A stretch of 57,256 bases of DNA from Bacilli bacterium (GCA_017457045.1 JAFTIF010000001.1:1-57256), one strand, 5' to 3'. Counted from the stretch's first letter, positions 1-7,389 are shown. Numbers and translations are program-made. Notes: a model not told the origin generated them from the sequence alone.

Positions 1-87
1 ATAAAATATTATAACGAAAAAAGAATAGTATCTAAATTATCTGTCCCACCATCTGTTTATAGACAAATATTTTATGAACGATTATAA
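1..87 (+). CDS. IS3-family transposase, C-terminal fragment (cut by window edge)
   Basis: An open frame enters from the left edge and stops with TAA at 85-87, giving 28 residues. The tail (YYNEKRIVSKL, then PPSVYR) resembles the end of the integrase-core transposase (OrfB) of IS3-family elements, where YYN-x-x-RI-x-x-KL-x-x-x-SPxxYR is common. A stretch resembling an IS3/IS150-type right end follows at about 111-136, supporting the call. Only the end is visible, so whether the element is intact cannot be judged. Confidence 0.5.
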   Translation: MKYYNEKRIVSKLSVPPSVYRQIFYERL

Positions 88-110
88 TGGTGGTAGGAGT
101 TCAATTATTA

Positions 111-136
111 TTGTCCAAATAAATGGGGGAACCTCA
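111..136. mobile_element. Putative right inverted repeat of an IS3-like element
   Basis: The sequence TTGTCCAAATAAATGGGGGA (111-130) and the bases after it have the GTCCAA...GGGG layout seen at IS150-group ends. It lies 24 bases after the transposase stop, as expected for an IS right end. The matching left end is outside the window, so this stays tentative. Confidence 0.4.
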
Positions 137-145
137 TAAAAATGT

Positions 146-177
146 GACATTTTGGTAACACCAAGATGTCTTTTTTT
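146..177 (+). terminator. Rho-independent terminator
   Basis: GACATTTTGGT (146-156) pairs with ACCAAGATGTC (160-170) around a 3-base loop, with one T-G wobble, followed by seven T. It insulates the accessory operon from transcription arriving from the insertion element. Confidence 0.8.
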
Positions 178-224
178 ATTTTATATACATAGTATATAGT
201 TAAATAAAGTTTTGATTTAATAAT

Positions 225-253
225 GTGACATTGTCACGTTTTTATGATATAAT
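225..253 (+). promoter_or_regulatory. Promoter with palindromic operator for the accessory operon
   Basis: A -10 box TATAAT (248-253), preceded by TG for an extended -10, lies 17 bases after GTGACA (225-230), a near-consensus -35. The -35 is one arm of the perfect palindrome GTGACATTGTCAC (225-237). A symmetric site over the -35 is typical of a repressor operator; the wHTH or XRE proteins encoded downstream are the obvious candidate binders (inference). Confidence 0.65.
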
Positions 254-276
254 ATATATAATAAGAGGTGATTAAT

Positions 277-1119
277 ATGCATAAATCAATATTTTTGAGC
301 TTAAATGATTATAAGAGTGATCCAATAACTGAAATTAAAAAAATAGATAAAGTATTACATAAAGAATGCGGTTATTATACAACTATATATAATCTTTTAA
401 AACAAAGTTTTGTGCAAAGTAAAGTATTACGTTCTAGATTTGTAGATTTAGATGACTGTATCGATTCATTAATTTACAATATATCGCATAATTACAATTG
501 TTATTGTTTTGAAACGTTAGATTCAAATACTCAAACTATTATTTTTAATGAATTTTTTAATTATTGTGAAGTAATTATTCATCTTTTGTTTCTTGCTTAT
601 AAATATGAAAAAAAATATATAAATGATTTTAATGAAAATGTATACTTACAAGCAATTGATGTAATTAATGTTAGTTTAAAAAGTTTAAATCATAAGATTA
701 TTTATTTTGATGAAAAAGAATACTTATTTGAGGTTATTAAGATTGATCCTGAGTCAGAAATGGTAGCAGCTCAATCTGAACCGACTATTAAAAGCGCTAT
801 TTTGCATTATCTTGGAGCTAGAGATAATGATATAAAAGAAAAGGAAAATAGATTGCATCAACTAATAGATTTATTAGAACCAAGTTTTGATAAATATAAA
901 AATGATAATACTGTTAAAGATATAAAGGAATATATACAAATGGTAAGACATCCTGAAATATATAAAGCCAAAAAAGAATATGATTGGTTTTTTAAGGATA
1001 AAAAAGAATATTTAGATAGATTATTTTCTCTATGTGTTTATATACAACAATTTGTAATATCTAAAGAAACACTAAAAGAATTCAAACAACTAAAAAAAGA
1101 TTGTTTCGGGGAGAATTAG
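277..1119 (+). CDS. Protein of unknown function, first gene of accessory operon
   Basis: A 280-residue soluble protein that I do not recognise. It is predicted mostly helical, rich in Lys, Glu, Asp, Asn, Ile and Tyr, with no signal peptide or clear membrane segment. The ATG at 277 is preferred over the in-frame GTG at 268 because AGAGGTG (264-270) sits 6 bases upstream. It lies directly behind the palindromic promoter and ends one base before the next gene, an AbiEi-like winged-helix protein, so the two are almost surely co-translated. By position it could be the effector or toxin partner of that protein, but it shows no nucleotidyltransferase (AbiEii) motif. Function is unknown. Confidence 0.75.
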   Translation: MHKSIFLSLNDYKSDPITEIKKIDKVLHKECGYYTTIYNLLKQSFVQSKVLRSRFVDLDDCIDSLIYNISHNYNCYCFETLDSNTQTIIFNEFFNYCEVIIHLLFLAYKYEKKYINDFNENVYLQAIDVINVSLKSLNHKIIYFDEKEYLFEVIKIDPESEMVAAQSEPTIKSAILHYLGARDNDIKEKENRLHQLIDLLEPSFDKYKNDNTVKDIKEYIQMVRHPEIYKAKKEYDWFFKDKKEYLDRLFSLCVYIQQFVISKETLKEFKQLKKDCFGEN

Positions 1120-1120
1120 A

Positions 1121-1768
1121 ATGAGAAGAGAAAGTGATACAGGAATTGTTAGAAATTACTGCCAAAACAATGTTGGCGGTGTATTTGATTTAAATTATCT
1201 TTCTAAGCATAATTTTTCAGATATCCCAAATGTTAATCTAAGAAAAATTGTTACTAGATTTATAGATCAAGGTATTCTTAGACAAGTGTCAAAAGGAGTT
1301 TATTTAATAGGTGAGTCTGATATGTCTGACGAAGATAGAATTATAAAGCATTATATTAAAGATGACTGGGGTATGCCTACAGGTAGATACCTTTTATATA
1401 CTTTAGGACTTGTAAGCGAAAAACCATTAGATATCAATATTAAAACAAATTTATCTATAGGTAATAAAAAAATATGTAACATACAAGTAATGGAATCACA
1501 TTCTTCATTTCATAAGATTATAGAAGCAAAAGACATTATTATGGCACTAGAAATCTTGTCTATGAATAATGAAGTTGATGAATCAAAAATGTTTGAAGCT
1601 TCTAATATGGTTGAAGAATTATTAAAAACATATAGTGATTCTAAAATGCAAACATATATAAAAAATGAATATTCAAGAAGTGTATACGTAAAACTTGCAA
1701 GAATATTAGATTCTATGAACATCCCAAATAAAGTGATGGAATTATATGTATTTAAAGAACAAATATAA
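1121..1768 (+). CDS. AbiEi/DUF6088-like winged-helix protein (antitoxin-type regulator)
   Basis: A 215-residue protein. Residues about 15-65 look like the winged-helix start of AbiEi-type antitoxins: a Phe-rich helix, a stretch with VNLRKIVTRFIDQGIL, then the wing SKGVYLIG. The remainder fits the DUF6088/AbiEi-like C-terminal region. AbiEi proteins normally repress their own operon and neutralise the AbiEii nucleotidyltransferase encoded next to them. Here the upstream gene is not a recognisable AbiEii and the downstream one is an XRE protein, so the partner differs from the classical system. The gene starts one base after the preceding stop, and its 3' end overlaps the next reading frame. 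The family call is from pattern only. Confidence 0.6.
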   Translation: MRRESDTGIVRNYCQNNVGGVFDLNYLSKHNFSDIPNVNLRKIVTRFIDQGILRQVSKGVYLIGESDMSDEDRIIKHYIKDDWGMPTGRYLLYTLGLVSEKPLDINIKTNLSIGNKKICNIQVMESHSSFHKIIEAKDIIMALEILSMNNEVDESKMFEASNMVEELLKTYSDSKMQTYIKNEYSRSVYVKLARILDSMNIPNKVMELYVFKEQI

Positions 1769-2285
1769 TATTGTAAATACATATAAATCATTTGTGAGGT
1801 ATATTAAAATATATAGAAAGTATATTTTGGTAGACTTGTACAAATATGAAACTAAAGGTGCCTTTTACACTGAAAAGGAAATAGATGATTATGTTGAATT
1901 AAAATTATTAAAAAAGTTGGATGATGAATTATTCTTGATATTAAGTGTTGGTGAAAAAATTGCACTTGAAGTATTAGAGAAAAGAAATGATGGATATAAT
2001 CATCTTTGTGATATCTTAATTAAAGATGTTTATGAAAAATGGCAAAATATTTTCTTTAAAGATGAAAGTAAGTATTATAAAAAATTAAGTCCTATGAAAA
2101 AAGGATTAAAAATGAAATTAATAAGAGAAGCTAATGATGTAAGTAAAACAGAATTAGCCATTAGATTAAAAGTCAATCGAAAGACAGTTATATTATTAGA
2201 AAAAGGTGATAGGTTACCTTCATTAGAATATATCTATAACTTTTGCAAAATGTTTGATGTTTCGATTGAATTAATGTTGAGTTAA
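1746..2285 (+). CDS. XRE-family helix-turn-helix protein with N-terminal extension
   Basis: A 179-residue frame. Residues about 113-179 form a compact XRE/Cro-type HTH (KLIREANDVSKTELAIRLKV, then NRKTVILLEKGDRLPSL and a closing helix). The first 110 residues are unlike any domain I recognise. The start is uncertain: the ATG at 1746 overlaps the previous gene by 23 bases and has no clear ribosome site, so translation may be coupled, or an internal start may be used (an ATG near 2095 would give the HTH alone). It is probably a second DNA-binding component of the accessory operon and may bind the palindrome at 225-237. Confidence 0.65.
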   Translation: MYLKNKYNIVNTYKSFVRYIKIYRKYILVDLYKYETKGAFYTEKEIDDYVELKLLKKLDDELFLILSVGEKIALEVLEKRNDGYNHLCDILIKDVYEKWQNIFFKDESKYYKKLSPMKKGLKMKLIREANDVSKTELAIRLKVNRKTVILLEKGDRLPSLEYIYNFCKMFDVSIELMLS

Positions 2286-2299
2286 AGGAGGTAATCAAT

Positions 2300-2908
2300 G
2301 TGTACAATGAAACAATTAGTATCATATTTATGACTGTTTGTTTATTTATTTGGTTTCAGATAAATACATGGAATATAGGCAATAGACCATATTCTATGAA
2401 ATACAAATCACATGGATTGGTTGAAAGAAAAGGTATAATAAAAATGATTTATTATAAACCACAACATTTTCATAGATACCATATTACTGAAGTAATATCA
2501 TTTTTCTTATCATTTACTTGTTTAATATTAGGTGCAATATTTGCAATTGTGACTGAAATATATTTTTCATTTGCTTCAATTGGAATTGGAATACTTACAG
2601 GTTTATTGTTGATCGGGTTATTAGGAGTTTTTGTAAAAGTAATATGTATTGATATTTCATATAAAAGAGAAGAAAAATATAGAATTAGTGATACTTTATT
2701 AGTTACTGACGATAAATTGATGAATGAACTATTTAAATATGCAGGAAGTTTAAGATTTAATTTAGATCATGCATATGACTTAAGATTAAAGAAAATTGAT
2801 CCAAAAGATAAAAATAAAATTGATGAACTTGATAGTGAATTTATTCAATATTATAAAGATTATAAAAAGATATACGTAAAGAATAATAAAGTATATTATG
2901 TAGAATAA
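2300..2908 (+). CDS. Membrane protein of unknown function
   Basis: A 202-residue protein with a hydrophobic N-terminal helix (residues about 5-22), two strong adjacent membrane segments (about 65-90 and 93-118) and a charged cytoplasmic-type C-terminal region of about 80 residues. It starts with GTG at 2300 behind AGGAGGT (2285-2291); the ATG two bases earlier opens only a very short frame. It lies 14 bases after the XRE gene and 12 bases before the zinc-ribbon gene, so it is part of the operon. No family is recognised. Confidence 0.7.
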   Translation: MYNETISIIFMTVCLFIWFQINTWNIGNRPYSMKYKSHGLVERKGIIKMIYYKPQHFHRYHITEVISFFLSFTCLILGAIFAIVTEIYFSFASIGIGILTGLLLIGLLGVFVKVICIDISYKREEKYRISDTLLVTDDKLMNELFKYAGSLRFNLDHAYDLRLKKIDPKDKNKIDELDSEFIQYYKDYKKIYVKNNKVYYVE

Positions 2909-2920
2909 GAGGAAAATATT

Positions 2921-3352
2921 ATGAATAATCAATTAAGAGTATTGAATAATTTAAGAATTGTAATTGAACGTGATGAAGTAGCATTAGCTGGAAAACTTGT
3001 TTGCGATTGTGGGTGTGAACATTTTTATATTTTTCATAGTGGAAAACAAACTAAAGGTATTTTAACTCCGTATTTAATAAGAAAAGATAATCAAATTGTT
3101 ATTAAAGCTGTTTGTAAAAGATGTGGAAAAGAAATTATAATTTATGATAGTAAAATAGATGGTATTAAACCGCTAATGAATAATGAATATCCTTTAGATA
3201 AATTCACTTTAAAAAATATAAAAGATAGTTATGAAATTACTTTAAAGTATAATTATTATAAAAACGATTATAAGACAAATAAATTTGTAGATTGTTTTAT
3301 AGAAATAAAAAATGAAGATACGAAAAAAGTAAAACAATTATATGAGGGGTGA
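2921..3352 (+). CDS. Small zinc-ribbon protein of unknown function
   Basis: A 143-residue protein. A CDCGC cluster near residue 30 and a CKRC motif near residue 68 provide the cysteine pairs of a zinc ribbon, separated by about 40 residues with HSGKQ in between. The rest is a short alpha/beta tail. There is no membrane segment or signal peptide. It is the fifth gene of the accessory operon; its stop lies 5 bases before the next start. No specific family is recognised. Confidence 0.65.
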   Translation: MNNQLRVLNNLRIVIERDEVALAGKLVCDCGCEHFYIFHSGKQTKGILTPYLIRKDNQIVIKAVCKRCGKEIIIYDSKIDGIKPLMNNEYPLDKFTLKNIKDSYEITLKYNYYKNDYKTNKFVDCFIEIKNEDTKKVKQLYEG

Positions 3353-3357
3353 TAAAA

Positions 3358-4443
3358 ATGGAAAATATTATAACTGGTATTGCTATATCAATTATTTTAC
3401 CAATAGTTTATGGCTTTTTTTATCATCTAAAAGAAAAAGAAGAAAAGAAGATTACTTATGGCTCTGAATTTACTGTTAAAATGAGTAAGGGCATTACAAT
3501 ATTCTTTTTTGTATGGATGATTATTTGTTTTATGGGTATGGTAGGTGCAGTTGTTTTAGTATTAGCTACTGAAGAACCAAATGAAAATCAAATGTTTTGG
3601 ATTATAGAAACAATTTCATTGTTTTTTTTCTTATTAGGAGCATTAGGTTTCTCTATAAGTAAATTTAATTATCTTGTCGTAAAGCATGAAGGAATATATA
3701 TTAAAAAAATGTTCCAAAAAGATAGATTAATAAAGTATTCAGATATCACTTACATTAATAGTAATTCATTTGGTTTTGGTCAAGTTGCTTGCTATGATTC
3801 CGATGGTGTTCCTTTATTTGAAGTCGATCATTATCACCTTGGAGCAGAACAATTATATTCAAAACTTCGTAATAAAGGTTATTTATTACTACCTTTACCA
3901 TATCCAACAGAAGATATGAAAAATAATAAAAAATTCCAACACTATAAAAAACTATCTTCTACCAAAGTTGGATTATGGTGTTTTCTATTATTTGGTATTG
4001 GTTCACTTTTATTAGGAATACTAGTTAATTCTCAAATCAATTTCAAGAGTTATGAAAATTATGAAGTTTCAGGAATTGTTGAAAACTTTAATAAGGGAGA
4101 AAAAATCTTAAAGATTTATTTAAAAGATGATAAAAAAACATATTATATTAATAATATTGTTTACGATGTTTTTGATGAAAATGTTTATAGTGTATTAAGT
4201 GAAAATACACAAATCAGAATGTGTATTGCCTACATTGATGAATATGAGCGATATAATATATCCGAATTAGAAATAAATGGAAAAATATATCTAAATAAAA
4301 GTGCTTCTGAAAATGCTGAATATTCTAATTATCGTTCAGGTTTAATTGGCAGCTATGTATTTATCGGAATAGGGACTGTTTTAGAAGTTTTTGCAGTTAT
4401 TTATTTCATTAAAATCAAAAAAATAAAGAATGAAATAATATAG
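3358..4443 (+). CDS. Multi-pass membrane protein with PH-like and DUF3592-like domains
   Basis: A 361-residue protein. It has an N-terminal membrane helix (about 3-22), two more at about 45-70 and 80-103, a soluble PH-like beta segment (about 104-185), a fourth helix (about 205-228), an outside beta-rich domain starting VSGIVENF (about 235-315), and a final helix (about 330-352). The outside domain has the same layout as that in the protein at 4838-5401. The start ATG 3358 follows GAGGGGTG; the upstream in-frame GTG at 3349 overlaps the previous stop. It is the last gene of the run and is followed by a terminator at 4553. Confidence 0.65.
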   Translation: MENIITGIAISIILPIVYGFFYHLKEKEEKKITYGSEFTVKMSKGITIFFFVWMIICFMGMVGAVVLVLATEEPNENQMFWIIETISLFFFLLGALGFSISKFNYLVVKHEGIYIKKMFQKDRLIKYSDITYINSNSFGFGQVACYDSDGVPLFEVDHYHLGAEQLYSKLRNKGYLLLPLPYPTEDMKNNKKFQHYKKLSSTKVGLWCFLLFGIGSLLLGILVNSQINFKSYENYEVSGIVENFNKGEKILKIYLKDDKKTYYINNIVYDVFDENVYSVLSENTQIRMCIAYIDEYERYNISELEINGKIYLNKSASENAEYSNYRSGLIGSYVFIGIGTVLEVFAVIYFIKIKKIKNEII

Positions 4444-4552
4444 TTATTAAACAATATGCTAGGTGGTTTCAAATTATTAAACGATTATGGTAACTGTTAA
4501 TCGATATGCTAAAATTGTATTAATAGTGTCGTACCTTGCCAAATTGAAAGAT

Positions 4553-4585
4553 AAGTTTTGATACGAAAATATCAAGACTTTTTTT
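4553..4585 (+). terminator. Terminator, copy 1 of a repeated sequence
   Basis: AAGTTTTGATA (4553-4563) pairs with TATCAAGACTT (4570-4580), followed by a T run. The hairpin and the bases before it (GAAAGAT) recur almost unchanged at 8633-8666. Confidence 0.85.
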
Positions 4586-4693
4586 GTTTTTAAAGGGTTT
4601 TAAAGTAAAAACACCTCTAATTCATTGTTAAATTATATTATTTGGACTAAATTTGCTAGTTTTTATTTAGTTTTTAATGATTTGTTTATTTGC

Positions 4694-4766
4694 TGTTAAA
4701 TTTTATTAACATTGTTAAATTTAATTAAGGCATTGTTAAATTTAATTGCCACTGTTAAATTTAATT
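4694..4766 (+). repeat. Four near-tandem TGTTAAATTTAATT repeats
   Basis: TGTTAAATT recurs at 4694, 4713, 4734 and 4753 (spacing 19, 21 and 19 bases), each followed by TATT or AATT; a lone related copy lies at 4626. The repeats sit just upstream of the promoter for the 4838 gene, so they could be regulator sites, but they could also be slippage-generated AT-rich sequence. Confidence 0.6.
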
Positions 4767-4837
4767 GTTTCTTATTAAGATGTTTTTATTAAAATGAAAT
4801 GGTGATATGGTATAATTATTTATAAGAGGTGGCAACT

Positions 4838-5401
4838 ATGAAAAATAATAAGTTTGTAGGTTTTAATATATTGATTACTGCTATTTCATTTCTTTTTATT
4901 GTTGTTGGTGTAGTTGGAATGTTTTCGTATAATCCATCTCAATTTAAAGAAACTAAAGTCGTTACAGGTGTTATTGAAGAATATAAACAAAGAGATGGTA
5001 AATGGTATGATGTTATATCGGGCGGTACTACAAAATCATATTTTAATATACGTTTATCTAATGATTCTTTTTATGAAGCAACTGGAATTAACTATGATAA
5101 TATAAATAGAGAATTATACGATGTAATTAACATTGGTGATGAAATTACTATTAGGTATGTTGATAATGGATGGTCAGCTCCTAATGATATAGTATCTATA
5201 GAATATAAGGGAATAACATATCTAGAATTTAATGCTATTCTTAAAGAATTTGAAAGAAATGATAAAATAATGAAAATAGTTGGGATAAGCATTATTAGTG
5301 TAACAACACTTTGTTCAATTATGTTTTACATCGTTAATTATAGGAAAAATAAAAAATATTTAAATAAAGCTGGGGTGATACATAGTGAAACCAAAGTATA
5401 A
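4838..5401 (+). CDS. Membrane-anchored protein with DUF3592-like extracellular domain
   Basis: A 187-residue protein with an N-terminal membrane helix (about 10-30), an outside beta-rich domain (about 42-135; starts VVTGVIEEY, ends with VSIEYKGITYL) and a second helix (about 148-168). Such helix-beta domain-helix proteins resemble DUF3592, whose function is unknown. The ATG at 4838 follows AGAGGTGG; an in-frame GTG lies at 4829. The next gene overlaps its 3' end by 17 bases. The outside domain resembles the C-terminal one of the 3358-4443 protein. Confidence 0.65.
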   Translation: MKNNKFVGFNILITAISFLFIVVGVVGMFSYNPSQFKETKVVTGVIEEYKQRDGKWYDVISGGTTKSYFNIRLSNDSFYEATGINYDNINRELYDVINIGDEITIRYVDNGWSAPNDIVSIEYKGITYLEFNAILKEFERNDKIMKIVGISIISVTTLCSIMFYIVNYRKNKKYLNKAGVIHSETKV

Positions 5402-5804
5402 ATTATCAAAAGAAGATATTATATCAATTATTAGATTGATATGTTTGGGAATAGCTGGTTTAGGTTTGTCAATTTTATTCATCTTTTTATACGAAAAATA
5501 TAATAACTTATTATTAACTATTTGCACTGCGGTGTTTTCATTAATATATATGGTTGGATCAGTAGTTATTATAAGTAAAAAAGATTTAATATTTCAAAAC
5601 ACTACAAAGGCAGCTATTTTATTTCCATTAATATATATTGTACTTATTTTTGTATTCCTTCTATTTATAGAACATAAAAGAATTCCAGATAATCCAATGA
5701 GAATTTTGGATTGTTTTTTATGGTCTGTTTATACTATGCCAGCTTTTATTGTGGTTATGCTAATAGTTGTTTTAATTATGGTAGGCATGGCTTATGCTGG
5801 ATAA
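5385..5804 (+). CDS. Small four-helix membrane protein, unknown
   Basis: A 139-residue protein that is almost entirely four membrane helices (about 12-35, 42-62, 72-92 and 108-137). It starts with GTG at 5385, 7 bases after GGGGTG, and overlaps the preceding gene by 17 bases, so translation is probably coupled. No family is recognised; pairing with the DUF3592-like protein suggests a small membrane complex (inference). Confidence 0.6.
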   Translation: MKPKYKLSKEDIISIIRLICLGIAGLGLSILFIFLYEKYNNLLLTICTAVFSLIYMVGSVVIISKKDLIFQNTTKAAILFPLIYIVLIFVFLLFIEHKRIPDNPMRILDCFLWSVYTMPAFIVVMLIVVLIMVGMAYAG

Positions 5805-5813
5805 ATAATTAAT

Positions 5814-5863
5814 GGGGTGGACAAAATCACTTAGGAGTGGACACTTTTAATATGGGGTGGACA
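5814..5863 (+). repeat. Three GGRGTGGACA repeats with an exact 20-bp period (IS-end-like)
   Basis: GGGGTGGACA, GGAGTGGACA and GGGGTGGACA start at 5814, 5834 and 5854, exactly 20 bases apart. Multiple GTGGACA-type repeats are found at the ends of some IS21-family elements, so this may be an IS remnant; no transposase is beside it. Alternatively it is a helically phased regulator site. Confidence 0.6.
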
Positions 5864-5874
5864 TTTGTATTAAA

Positions 5875-5957
5875 ATAGGTCATTAGTTACACTTGTATGG
5901 GCTATAAGTATTTTGCTTATAGACCTATATTTTTTGCGACTTGAAAAACTTTCAAGT
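5875..5957. repeat. Two hairpin-forming inverted repeats
   Basis: CTATAAG/CTTATAG (5902-5908 and 5916-5922) is nested in ATAGGTC/GACCTAT (5875-5881 and 5922-5928; the final G is shared, so not all pairs can form together) and is followed by a short T run. A second stem ACTTGAAA/TTTCAAGT (5939-5946 and 5950-5957) follows. The first may terminate the 5385-5804 transcript. Confidence 0.5.
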
Positions 5958-5970
5958 TGGTTATTTGTTT

Positions 5971-6007
5971 AATAGTGATTCAATATCACTATTTTTTGTT
6001 ATATAAT
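5971..6007 (+). promoter_or_regulatory. Promoter with inverted-repeat operator for the XRE-membrane regulator
   Basis: AATAGTGAT (5971-5979) and ATCACTATT (5985-5993) form a 9-bp inverted repeat. A -10 TATAAT lies at 6002-6007 and the expected -35 position (5979-5984) falls in the centre of the repeat. The repeat is also followed by six T, so it could act as a terminator for upstream transcription. Autoregulation by the XRE protein is inference. Confidence 0.5.
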
Positions 6008-6043
6008 AAACTTACCAACTATATTTACAAAGGAGGCGTACAT

Positions 6044-7099
6044 ATGGAAAATACTTTTGGTAGTTTTTTAAGGCAAAAGCGACATGAAAAGAATTTAACG
6101 CAAAAAGAATTATCTAAATTGTTATTCGTTTCCGAATCGACGGTAAGTAAGTGGGAAAAAAACGTGGCTCATCCTGATATAACTTTACTTCCAAAGCTTT
6201 CTGAAATTTTAAGTGTTTCCGAACACGAGCTTATAACGGCAAGCGTTGATAATAAAGCAAGAGAAGAAAAAAATCAAGCAAAAAAGTGGAGAGTGTTTTC
6301 GCTTTCTTGGAGTTTATTTTTCTATATTGCTTATGGTATTGCGTTAATTCCATGCTTTATTTGTAATTTGGCAATTAATAAAACTCTTTCTTGGTTTTGG
6401 ATAGTGCTTTCGGCGTTAATCCTTGCGTTCACTTTTACGAATTTACCAAAATTGATAAAGAAATATAAACTTATTCTAATTCCATTATCGCAGTATTTAG
6501 CACTTGTTTTGCTTTTAGGTGTGTGTTGTATTTATACTGGTGGTAATTGGTTTTGGATTCCTGTGTTATCGATACTCTTGGGCTTAACAATTATATTTGC
6601 GCCTATTTATATTGCAAAATACGACGCTTTCTCTAAAATAAAAAAATATAATGATTTTGTTTCCGTTGCCGTAGATTTTTTAATGCTGAATATCCTTCTT
6701 ATTGTGATTAACGCATACACCTTAACAAACGGATATGCTGACGGATGGTGGTATTTTAAAATTGCACTTCCCATTGTACTTTGCGTGTATTTAGCGTTAA
6801 ATATAATTATGAGTGTGCGATTTTTGAAAACAAATAGATTTTTAAAGACGAGTGTCATTTTGCTTTTATCAAACGCATTTTTATATTTACCACCGCTTTT
6901 TATAAAAGTAAAAAATCCTGAAATTCAAAAAGAAATAAGCGACATAAATATTTTCAAGGCGGATTTATCTTCTTGGCAAGTAGGCGTTACGATTGAACAA
7001 AATATACACCTTATTATTTGCTTAACGCTATTGTTCTTAGCACTTGTCTTTTTGACAGTTGGGTTAATATGTCATTGTAAAAGAAGAAATGATGAATAA
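6044..7099 (+). CDS. XRE-family regulator with multi-pass membrane C-terminal domain
   Basis: A 351-residue protein. Residues 1-60 are a classical XRE HTH (FGSFLRQKRHEKNLTQKELS, then SESTVSKWEKNVAHPD). The remainder carries about eight membrane helices (from about residue 88 to 345) and ends in a basic tail. The ATG at 6044 follows AAGGAGG (6030-6036); the longer frame from 5957 runs through the operator hairpin and is not credible. Base and codon use differ from the neighbours: GCG, ACG, CTT and TTC-type codons are much commoner, suggesting recent transfer. Such HTH-membrane proteins are membrane-tethered regulators of unknown signal; no partner transporter is adjacent. Confidence 0.8.
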   Translation: MENTFGSFLRQKRHEKNLTQKELSKLLFVSESTVSKWEKNVAHPDITLLPKLSEILSVSEHELITASVDNKAREEKNQAKKWRVFSLSWSLFFYIAYGIALIPCFICNLAINKTLSWFWIVLSALILAFTFTNLPKLIKKYKLILIPLSQYLALVLLLGVCCIYTGGNWFWIPVLSILLGLTIIFAPIYIAKYDAFSKIKKYNDFVSVAVDFLMLNILLIVINAYTLTNGYADGWWYFKIALPIVLCVYLALNIIMSVRFLKTNRFLKTSVILLLSNAFLYLPPLFIKVKNPEIQKEISDINIFKADLSSWQVGVTIEQNIHLIICLTLLFLALVFLTVGLICHCKRRNDE

Positions 7100-7169
7100 A
7101 AAATACTTTTTGTCCCACACACATACCCTAAAAACGAGATTTAGTTCCACACATACATTTAAGAAGATT

Positions 7170-7199
7170 AGGTTTGATACAATAAATCAAACCTTTTTT
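7170..7199 (+). terminator. Rho-independent terminator
   Basis: AGGTTTGAT (7170-7178) pairs perfectly with ATCAAACCT (7186-7194), followed by a T run to 7199. Confidence 0.85.
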
Positions 7200-7389
7200 A
7201 TTTGCTTTTATAGAGGTTCAAGTCCTAACGTTACGTCTTTTATTTGTCTTATATAGTTTTTTAAGGGGCTCTTTTTCATGTTGGGATTAACAAGGTAACC
7301 CGGTTAAAGTTTCAACTTGTTAACGATAACCAAGCAAATTAACGATTATGAACCTTCTAACGATATGTATATTTTGGTATAAATTAGGC

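Larger units (their letters stand above)
4444..4837. other. 394-bp intergenic region with terminator, tandem repeats and promoter
   Basis: No credible gene is seen. It holds the shared terminator (4553-4585), an AT-rich block with repeated TGTTAAATTTAATT (4694-4766) and an extended -10 (TATGGTATAAT, 4806-4816) for the next gene. Confidence 0.7.

Noticed and set aside
4694..4766. CRISPR-like array of TGTTAAATTTAATT units
   Set aside because: The units are too short, the spacers are nearly absent or AT-rich, and no cas genes are nearby.
5957..6043. N-terminal extension of the XRE-membrane regulator
   Set aside because: It would read through the operator hairpin and promoter, and AAGGAGG marks ATG 6044.
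7211..7235. tRNA T-arm-like sequence (GAGGTTCAAGTCC)
   Set aside because: Only three pairs form in the would-be T stem and no acceptor or anticodon arm is visible around it; not a tRNA or a convincing attachment site.
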